From NCBI GenBank assembly GCA_963575745.1, contig CAUYUJ010011225.1, forward strand, positions 638,768 to 702,767: DNA of 64,000 bases. The letters are read 5' to 3'. Of this stretch, positions 56,022 through 64,000 are shown piece after piece. How positions within the stretch are numbered: the first letter of the stretch is position 1; every line of letters begins with the position of its first letter. A program made the position numbers and the translations under genes. The notes under the pieces were generated by a model. That model was given only the letters and a program-made list of their open reading frames with translations, searched no databases and was not told the origin of the DNA. This DNA is from Prorocentrum cordatum. Its lineage: Eukaryota > Sar > Dinophyceae > Prorocentrales > Prorocentraceae.

Positions 56022-56106
56022 TCGCTCCTGGTCCGACATACTAAGGTCACGACAGCCCGCAGCCTTCAGCTGCCGCCCTGGGATTCGACTAGACGCCCTG
56101 GGACCC

Positions 56107-59100
56107 ATGCCTAAGAACAACCAAGGCCCCACCCGACGTTGGCCCTCCTGTCTGCCGCACTGTGAGGACGGACCGCCATTCCGTTTGGGCACGCGCGTCT
56201 TCCTTGCCCGGCTCTGTCCCTGGATGCGTTGGGTTTTCTTCAACGGCGGGTGGCGCCACTGGCGCGAGATCTGCCAGGAGCCCGTGGACGACACGCAGCA
56301 CATCCTAAGCGACAAACGCTACGAGATGTCGCAAGCGCGCTACGGCGACGGGTGGCCCGACCCAAACACCTTTGTCACCCCTGGGAATCTGCGGAGCAGG
56401 TGCACTGGATCGACCTGGGACTCAAGTCACCGTGTGCATATTGAGCGAAGGCCCTGGCCAGGCTGGAGGCCCGTCCAACCCTTGGTATCCCAAGACGGTG
56501 CACGCTCACTCCCTGGTCTCGTGATCCCAGAAGACGCGCTGCACGTGCCCACCACCTACCCTCTCTGGGACGACGAGCCAACGTACAACTGCCCTGGAGG
56601 CACCAGGTCCGACCCAGAGCAAGTGAGGTCGCACCTCGATGGACACGCGCGAGGCTACACGGACGGGCCTCAGACCGACGTCGGTGGCGAGGCCAGAGCG
56701 GTAGCAAAATCGACCATCGGACCACCGCCTGCTGCGCCCGGGCAACCTGCAGACGCCTCGGATGGACCTTTACCTCCGCCCCCGCCGCCCTACCCTCCGC
56801 CAGCCTGGGACCAGCCCAACCAGCAGCGAAGGGTGATGCTGTCCAAGGAAGAAGATGCATCACCAGCGAGCCCGTCGGAGCAGCAGCTGGACGATTCGTT
56901 GGCACTACAGGCGGCCGCCGACGTAGTCAGTGTCTACTCTGTGCCCCTGGACTCTCCGCTGTCCAGGGTCCACCCCAAGGCGGCGCTAGGGGACCTGCCC
57001 GAGGCCGTTCGACTCCCCTCACAGTGGCCTTACTCTCTTCAGGATCGTGGGCAGACACTTCGGAGGATCGCCCGGGTGGAAAGCCAGGCGTCGGTCGAGA
57101 CGGTGGACAACAGAAAAGACTCCACGCGCGAAGACCTGGCCAGGAAAGGTAACTGCGCGCTCGGCGTCCGCGTCACTAGGATCGACGCCAACTCGGACCT
57201 GGGCGACCTCGACACCTTCCGGCCACGCAACGCGCTGGAACCTTCAGAGGGCAAGGAGCTCTACCTGCTGGAGTGGCCCTCTAAGTACAAAGTGGCATCC
57301 AGGACGCAGGAGGGAGACAAGGAAGGGAAAAAACTGAAGATTCCTGTCACGGGCCGCACAGTCGACAACATTGCTGACGTCACGGTCTGGCGGCCCCCCT
57401 CCCTGGGCGGTGCCATCCACCCAAGAGACGCCCAAGTGCTCGGCCTCAGCCCGTCCACCAGGTGCCCCTCCGACAGGTGCATAGTGCTGTGCATCAGTGG
57501 AAAGTGGGGACCTTTCCACGAAGACGAGACCAAGGCGAAACGCCCCCCAAACGAAGACGTTCCCTGGTACCGAGTGGACGAGGCCCTATCCGACATCCAG
57601 TTCCGGCGCCAGTGTTGGGCTCTCGACCAGATCTACCACCTCCGACAGAACGCCGCGGAGCTGTTCGCCCGCCAGCTGTCTCCCCTGACGTTCCTCTTAG
57701 CCTTCTTGCACGCCCCACGGGCCGACCGACTTGCGGCCAACGACCTGAGGCGCACCAGCGCAGTGGGCTTGAACCTGAGGGCCAGGGCCGCCGCCACCCT
57801 GGGCTGCGACGTTCCCGACGCCGACCGCACTCAGGCTGCCCGACGCGGCCTTCTACAACAGGCACCCCCGCTTCCCCTGGGTTTGAAGGCTTTCTCCGAT
57901 GATGAGATCTCGGACTCGACGGGTTCGGTCTTCCAGAGGGCGCGCCCCGCTCCCAGCCTGGATACCTTCCGCGACAGGGTGGGCAAACACAAGCCAAACA
58001 GCGACGCGATCAGGGCCCTTCAGGCCACCTTACATCACCACGCCGTGCTGGTGCACGGGCCCCCTGGGACAGGCAAGACCACCTTTTCTGTAGCTTGTCT
58101 GGACATGTGGGGATGTTGCCTGCGCCCGGGACAAGCAGTGGCGTTGGCAGCCGGCTCGAACACAGCGGTAGACCAACCAGCCCTGGCAATGGCCGAAGCA
58201 CATCAGCAGCGTCGCCTAGATCCCGACACGGGGTTCCCTGGGAAAGTCGTGCGCCTGGCAAGGAAGGAGCGTGTCAACGAGGCACTCGTCGACCTGACAC
58301 CTGAAGGCCACTACAAGAACGCCCGCGGGGAGTTCCCGTTCCAGGACGGGGACGAGAGCCAGGACTTCAAGCCCTACAAGGCGAGCCTGCTACGAGATGC
58401 CAGGGTAATCATGTCCACGCGCGAGGCGGCCGAAGCCCTCGGACAGAAAGACAGTCCCCACATCGTCCTCCTGGTAATCGACGAGGCTGGGCAGGCCACG
58501 GAGCTTCACGCGCTCATGTCTATGGTAAACTTGATCAACTTCGGCGGAGCCCTGGTCTTGGTGGGCGACCCGAATCAGTTGCCCCCCTACGGTTCTCTCC
58601 AAGCTTGCGAACGACCTGGGACTCTGTGTTCGCATATTTGACAGGATGTTTCACGCACTCCGCGGCCAAGACACGGCTGTGGTCCACCTGTCGATCTGCT
58701 ACCGCATGCATCCGCAGCTACTCGCCTTTCCGAACGCAGCCTACTACGGCAAGGGCATGGCGACTGGCATCATGAACCCGCTCAGGGACAGGCCCATCGT
58801 TGAAGGCATCCCATGGAGAGACATCACACCCTGGGAACCCGGACGACTGACTGAGCTGGCCACCCTCACCGGGTCCGACGAGGACGACCTTCGCACGACC
58901 CTCAAGCAGTTGGACCTTCCGCAAAACGGAGACAAGCACCGTTTCCTGCTGGTCGACACACCCTCCTGGGAAGTAACGTCTAACCTCCAGCCAGGCTACG
59001 CCAACCTCCCCGAGGCAGCGCAGGCCGTGGACATCGCGCGGGCACTCCTGCCCGAGCTCGACAAAGGCACCACCGTCAGAATCGTTGTCGGCTACCAGCT

Positions 59101-60132
59101 CCAGACGGCCATCCTCATGGATGGCTGGCCGCAGGGTCCCCGCCACCTCTGCGGTGTCCTGCGGAATTCCAAGGGTGGCAAGAAGGGAAATCAGGCAAGG
59201 GGAAAGGCAGCGTTGCTCGCGACGGACAAGACACCCCCGGCCCCGGGCCCGACCCCCGAGAGCACACGGTGGACGATCACCGGTGGGAAACCGTATTTCG
59301 GGAGGACCGCTACGCCCAAACAGCCATCGGCATTGCTTTCCCTGGACTCAGGCAGGTTGCGGGCGAGCACATGAAGAGTGGGGCTCTCAAGCTCGCCACC
59401 ACCGACTCCAGCCAGGGTGGTGAGGCGGACATCGTAATCGTACTGACCACGAGGAGCAACGGGAGTCACAATTGGGGCTTTGTCGACGACGCCAAAAGCC
59501 TGAACGTGGCAATCACTAGGGCCAAGCGGAACATCCTGATGTTGGGAGACGGGCGCATGTTCGCCAATGCCACCTGGTCCCAGCTGCGCGTGCTCTCCGA
59601 GCACGGGCGCTTGACCCGCCTCTGGGTTCGATTCGGGGGCAGCGCCCCCGCTGGCCACAGGAGATCCCTGGTCATAGACGAGAGCTTTGACCCGCTGCCC
59701 GCCCTCGCCACCTGGGTACCGCCCCCTGTCGCCTGGAGCTGCGATGCAAAGGGAGAGAACGGGCGAAACGAGCTCGATGCGGCCAAAAAGAAAGCACGCG
59801 ACGCCCAGGCGAGCGGTTTCGCCGAGCGCTGCAACACTCCCCTGGATGAGGACTTCGACTGGGACTCTCTGGGTAAGCTCATCTCGGCCGGTCTCAACGA
59901 GATCCTCTCGACGCCTGCCTTCCACGTGCTCATCTATCTGGTGGCGGGACTACGCCCGCATGAGTTCTCGCTGGCGGAAACACCGCGACAACCTGGCAAA
60001 CTCGACCGCAAGGCTTGGTCGCACCTGGGCTTCCTGTTCGACATGTCCCTGGGTCTAGACGCGACCGACCTAGTCTACAACATGCTCTGGGCAGCCATTG
60101 TGGACGCTCGGCCTTGGCACTCCCTGGGATGA
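56107..60132 (+). pseudogene. UPF1-like superfamily-1 helicase, two frameshifts
   Basis: ATG 56107 (MPKNNQGPTR) opens a long N-terminal region with Pro-rich linkers (about 56,760-56,820) and no recognised domain. Helicase motifs follow in order: Walker A GPPGTGKTT (58057-58083), AAGSNTAVDQ (Ia), VIDEAGQAT (II, from 58477), GDPNQLPP (III, 58564-58587), CYRMHPQ (IV, from 58697), TTDSSQGGEADIVIV (V, 59398-59442) and NVAITRAKRN (VI, 59503-59532). This is the UPF1/DNA2-like SF1B set. The frame breaks in a six-C run at 58582-58587; one C fewer restores the family-typical QLPPTVLSK. It breaks again near the five-C run at about 59246-59252. The final frame ends at 60132. Either the gene is decaying or homopolymer lengths are misread. 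Confidence 0.72.
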
Positions 60133-60686
60133 CGCGAACTACGCAATCCACGACGACTCCCTTCCACCGGTGCCGCACATCAAAGGAAGGCGTGTAACAC
60201 TCTGTGGGCGCCGCCAGTGCACCCCCAAGGGACTCTTCCGACAGGTCCCCCAGGCGTGGAGCGCAGCAACAAAGGATTGCTGCAGACACAGCAAACACCC
60301 TGCAATGGCTGGCCTACACGAGATCCTCAGTGGCGCTGTCGACGACCCTAAGCGGGACCAGCTCCGGAAGGATACTATAGACACAGATGGCCTCCCCATG
60401 GAATCCTGCAAGGCCTGGTCGCTCTTGGTCGTCATGATGCTAATGTTCCGCGGGCCACGCGTGTTCCCGTGGCCGTTCTCTCACGCAGAGCAGACTGGGG
60501 ATGTCGTCGAAGCCATCCTGGGTTTCTGTGCCCTTGGCATGAAGCGCACCGAGGGTTCCGGCACGACTTTGCAAGAACCTGGGGCGATGCCATCAGGCAA
60601 TCCTGCCCCGCATCTCCAAGCTCGTAGCGGTGGCGCGCCACCACCCGGAGGCGCGGGCAGCCGGCTGCCCGCAGACCTGGAGTAAA
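60133..60686 (+). pseudogene. Linker between helicase and Cys-rich ORF, frame-disrupted
   Basis: Coding-like sequence continues in another frame from about 60098 (VPHIKGRRVTLCGRRQCTPK; KAWSLLVVMMLMFRGPRVFP). The coding-like signal then shifts to a third frame before 60,660. It probably belonged to the helicase polypeptide or a polyprotein joining it to the next ORF. No domain recognised. Confidence 0.45.
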
Positions 60687-63503
60687 ATGGACAGGCTGGA
60701 CTTTCAGTTGAAGGCGCCGATGCTCGTCCTCGAGAAGATCGTCCCAGCCGCCTCCCTGGCTCCCCTGGGTACGCACCGCTGCTCGGTGTGCGCGCTTCAC
60801 GTCGCGCTCGCGGGTTCCGACGCCTCCCTGGGCGACGACGACCGGCTCGCCGGGCTCGCCTACATCGGCGGCGGGTTCGCATTATCCAACGCCGACCTCA
60901 ACGCCCCCTTGCCGTCCACCCCCGCCCCAGGCACCAGGCAGGACCCTCCGCACATTCCCGACGACAGGCTGACACCCGAGCAGAAGAATGGCAGGTTCAA
61001 GTGCGACAGGTGCGGCAAGGACCAGCTACGCTCCACCGATGGCACGTGGATCTCCGACGACACGCGCCTGATGGTAGCACAGAACAGGCCCCAGGCCTAC
61101 CTCAACGGTGCAAACATGGGATGGCACTGCAAGACCTGCTGGACACGATACCTGGAGGAACAGGGCATCCCAGCACCAACCGGCGCTTTAATCGCGGACA
61201 AGGTCAAGGAGCACGAGCAGCAGAGGACGGGTGCCGCAAGCGACGACAAGGCGGACGCCCTCCCCTCCCGGGATCACTTCCCACTTGGCTTTGGATGCAG
61301 CCCCCAGGCGGACACGAGGTCGCTGTCGGATCTCATCATGACGCCGACTGGCATGCAGATTCCTGAGCGCGCCAACACCACCATTCCCATCCTACGGGTC
61401 AGAGATGAGCGGTTCGGCTTCAAAACTGCGCAGAGCAAAATCTACTCCGCACGGTGCGACACATGCCCCCCAGGGGCTCCGCTCCTCGTCTGGAACACAG
61501 GAACCCCTCCCCTGGGCTGCTTCATATGGAAGCCAGCGGAGGGGGTAGGGGTTCCCGAGCAGGCCGGGCTGCCTCCCATCGAGAGGCGAGCCATAGCCTG
61601 GTGGGAGCGCAGCTGGAACGCCACCTGGTGCTGCCGACGTTGCCTGGTCCCCGTATGGAATGTCGGTCCTGCTACCCTGGACCACATCCTTGATAGGGAC
61701 TTCAGAGCGCTGTACCCAGCCGAGGCCCCTGTCCTCCCGACGCTCAACAGCCAGATAGGAGCGGAGGTGCCAGTGGACATATTCAGTTCTCTCCCATGGT
61801 TAGGCGCTGACGCCAAGGCCCAGGATCGCTTCGCCAAGGCCGGAGCGGCAAACCTCCCTGGGTCTAGCGCCACGGGTGGAGCGGCCTCCGCTGCCGAGCG
61901 AGCCCCCAGGTCGCTAGCACAGCTCATGGAGCTCCTGCCAGAGCTGCCAGTCCCGCATGGCCCGCTCCTGGACAGCAGGGACGTCAACAACCCCACGCTG
62001 AGCCCAGACGACCCCAGGAGCGGACCGGGCAGCGGAGACGTGTCTGTACAGCGACTCCTGGTAACCTACCTCCGGGACTTCCACCCTGGGCTGGACTACA
62101 TTTGGCGACAGTTCTGTCTCAGCAACCGCGACAGCAGCATCCCAGAGCCTAGGAGCGAAGAAGCCTCCTGGCCGGACGGACGTCTGACGGAGTTTCTCAG
62201 GACGGCGCACGGCGAATGCATCCCGAAGGATTGTGCCCCGCTCAACCAGCCCTGGGAAGACAAACGGCTGGCCGCTGCGCGGGTCGTCTCCCGCCTCACC
62301 AACGGCGAGAAACATAAGGAGTCCTGGGAAAAGCACGCCTCGGCCCTCGCCCCGGCGAGTGGCCTCAGTCCTGTCGGACACGAGATGGGCACACTGACGG
62401 GTTTCCTATTCAGCCTCAGCGCCGACGCCCTGGCCTCTGCGACCATCACTTCCCTGGCCGAGTCGCGCGTGCAGACCATGAGTGAGGGCAGACCAAGCAC
62501 CCCTACGGCGGCCGACGCAGACAAACCCCTGGGTACGAGAGACGACGACATGCGTCCTGGCAACTCGAACTCGCCCGACCACGCTGCCAAGGAAGAGGGC
62601 GGTGAAGACGAGATGCCTCCTACGGAAAAGGTGGATTCGCCCGACTTTGGAACCCCCCACGAGTCTCCTCCTCCGGTATCCTGTTCGGGCTCGGCCACGG
62701 AGGTCGACGACGACGACGGCCCTGGCGACAATGCGCCTCAGCGGAGCCCAACGGCAGACAGCCTGGAACCCAGCTCTGACCGGGGCCCGATAGCTGCCTG
62801 GGGTGGCCCTGCCAGCACCGACCCAAATGCCAGCGAAGCCAGGGGGCCAGATCACGACGAAGTCGCCCGCGACAGGGGCGACGCGCAGAGTCGTCGTCCC
62901 CCACTACGCAACCCACAGGTTCCTGGCCATAGGCTTACCTACCCTCGTTCAGCGGAGCGACACACACTCAACCTGCTGACCGACTCACATGGGGGCCCCA
63001 TGTACAAGGCCTGGCTGGGCAACGTGGACTTGGAGCGCCGCGGAGAGCCACCCGCCAAACGCCTCACCAGACACCAAATGGAGCTGGGTGGAGTATTCTG
63101 CGCTCTGTGGACGGCCTACACGCAAGGCATTCGGCTCCATGGATCCAGGGAACCCAAGTCAGACCCGAGGCTGCACACGGACGCGACCATCAACAAGTTT
63201 TTGGATGACTGGAAGGGCAGCGGATACAACGCCTACTTGATGGACAGGAGGTTCGACTTCCGGATCGATTGGGCCAAAGTGCGGGCCGAGTACTTGCGTC
63301 ACTCACGGACCGACGGCACGGGCAAGGGCAACCACCAGCAGAGCAGCTGGCGCGAGCGAGCGACAAGCTCCTGGGACGCCTGGGACACCTGGCAGAGTGA
63401 CTGGAGCGCTGGCTGGCACGACGACCGTTGGCGGACGGGAGGCAAGCGTGGTGGAGGCAGGCCTGGCGAACGTGGTGAAAAAAGGCAGCGATGGGCAGAC
63501 TGA
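60687..63503 (+). CDS. Cys-rich 938-aa protein at the end of the RNase H/helicase block
   Basis: First ATG is at 60687 (MDRLDFQLKAPMLVLEK); the frame is open further upstream, so it may be the tail of a larger protein. CxxC pairs occur in HRCSVCALH, FKCDRCGKDQL, WHCKTCWTRY, ARCDTCPPG and WCCRRCLVPV, all in the first third, consistent with zinc-binding fingers. A long low-complexity acidic/Ser/Pro middle follows, then a globular stretch (LNLLTDSHGGPMYKAWLGNV; ATINKFLDDWKGSGYNAYLM). The tail is Trp/Arg/Gly-rich (WDAWDTWQSDWSAGWHDDRW, then KRGGGRPGERGEKRQRW). Zinc fingers plus an RG-rich tail suggest nucleic-acid binding, by inference. Stop TGA at 63501-63503. Family not recognised. Confidence 0.62.
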   Translation: MDRLDFQLKAPMLVLEKIVPAASLAPLGTHRCSVCALHVALAGSDASLGDDDRLAGLAYIGGGFALSNADLNAPLPSTPAPGTRQDPPHIPDDRLTPEQKNGRFKCDRCGKDQLRSTDGTWISDDTRLMVAQNRPQAYLNGANMGWHCKTCWTRYLEEQGIPAPTGALIADKVKEHEQQRTGAASDDKADALPSRDHFPLGFGCSPQADTRSLSDLIMTPTGMQIPERANTTIPILRVRDERFGFKTAQSKIYSARCDTCPPGAPLLVWNTGTPPLGCFIWKPAEGVGVPEQAGLPPIERRAIAWWERSWNATWCCRRCLVPVWNVGPATLDHILDRDFRALYPAEAPVLPTLNSQIGAEVPVDIFSSLPWLGADAKAQDRFAKAGAANLPGSSATGGAASAAERAPRSLAQLMELLPELPVPHGPLLDSRDVNNPTLSPDDPRSGPGSGDVSVQRLLVTYLRDFHPGLDYIWRQFCLSNRDSSIPEPRSEEASWPDGRLTEFLRTAHGECIPKDCAPLNQPWEDKRLAAARVVSRLTNGEKHKESWEKHASALAPASGLSPVGHEMGTLTGFLFSLSADALASATITSLAESRVQTMSEGRPSTPTAADADKPLGTRDDDMRPGNSNSPDHAAKEEGGEDEMPPTEKVDSPDFGTPHESPPPVSCSGSATEVDDDDGPGDNAPQRSPTADSLEPSSDRGPIAAWGGPASTDPNASEARGPDHDEVARDRGDAQSRRPPLRNPQVPGHRLTYPRSAERHTLNLLTDSHGGPMYKAWLGNVDLERRGEPPAKRLTRHQMELGGVFCALWTAYTQGIRLHGSREPKSDPRLHTDATINKFLDDWKGSGYNAYLMDRRFDFRIDWAKVRAEYLRHSRTDGTGKGNHQQSSWRERATSSWDAWDTWQSDWSAGWHDDRWRTGGKRGGGRPGERGEKRQRWAD

Positions 63504-63639
63504 GCTCCCTTCCCACCCATCCCGCCACCTAGAGGGACAGATATTTCGACTTGCTACACGCTTTGAGCAGCCTTCAGCTGCCTTCCGTTCTCTCTCAAAC
63601 CGCGTGGCAGCCTCGCTGCCTCCTACCCTGGTTCACACA

Positions 63640-63985
63640 CTTCCAGCCTTTGGACCCAAGTGTGTCGACCAGCAATACCATCTGCATCGCAGCGCGGGGG
63701 AGTGCAGCGTGCAGACCCTAGTTGGCCCCTGGCCCCGCTGTAGTTGTTCTCACCTGTGGCCCGAGTGGCCCCGTGCCCGGCCACGCTGCTTCGGGACCAA
63801 CCGAGGTGCACTCCCGAGTCGCGCTTATAATCCCTGGGTTTCTCTAGCAACAGCGGCCTTAAGCTGCTCCGTCGACGACGGACTCGCTTGGCGGCATCCC
63901 GCCGCCCCCCCTGGTGCGTGCGCTTCCTGCCTTAGGACCCAAGTGTGTGTACCAGCAATACCGTCCGCACTGCAATCACGTGTTG
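63640..63985. repeat. Direct repeat downstream of the Cys-rich ORF
   Basis: 'GGACCCAAGTGTGT' followed by (CG/GT)ACCAGCAATACC occurs at about 63,652 and again at about 63,937, roughly 285 bp apart, each preceded by a C/T-rich stretch. Possibly a repeated 3' region of the element. The last 500 bases hold nothing else I can identify. Confidence 0.65.
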
Positions 63986-64000
63986 CGTGTGGTCATAGTG

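Overview
This window looks like nuclear DNA of a dinoflagellate. The main evidence is genomic copies of the dinoflagellate spliced leader (core CCGTAGCCATTTTGGCTC) just upstream of the start codons of at least five genes. Other signs are introns with GC as well as GT donors, very GC-rich noncoding sequence, dense simple repeats, and hypothetical proteins of families I remember as highly multicopy in dinoflagellates. The mobile introner-like elements would fit a Prorocentrum-like species, but the sequence does not prove the genus.

Layout. 0-10 kb: four single-exon minus-strand genes (47-1843, 3654-4673, 7474-7938, 8906-9976), each behind a relict spliced leader, so they are probably cDNAs copied back into the genome. 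They are separated by simple repeats and two copies (A, B) of a ~1.1-kb element with terminal inverted repeats (TIRs). 14.2-30.05 kb: gene 1, plus strand, also behind a relict leader but now split into about five exons. Its first intron is almost exactly one TIR element (G), its third holds a head-to-head pair (C, D) and its fourth a decayed copy. 30-40 kb: intergenic, with long homopolymers and a second head-to-head pair (E, F). 40.06-51.83 kb: gene 2, plus strand, at least five exons, with element H in its largest intron. 52.9-54.0 kb: a 90-bp minisatellite. 54.47-55.0 kb: a minus-strand LINE reverse-transcriptase fragment ending at a bare TIR end. 55.0-63.5 kb: a plus-strand block encoding an RNase H domain, a UPF1-like superfamily-1 helicase and a Cys-rich protein, broken by frameshifts.

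How it fits together. The window records two kinds of traffic. mRNAs re-enter the genome carrying the leader, and TIR elements insert and can end up as introns. Gene 1 shows both: the leader implies passage through mRNA, and its present introns would then be later gains. TIR pairing appears to matter, because copy D carries matching changes at both ends. The RNase H/helicase block is the best candidate for an undescribed retroelement.

Limits. Exon boundaries were chosen by eye from reading phase and splice dinucleotides. Family assignments rest on motifs and memory, not searches. Large stretches (24.3-27.2, 33-36.7, 44-50 kb) are CpG-rich and open in many frames only because stop codons are AT-rich; I call no genes there.
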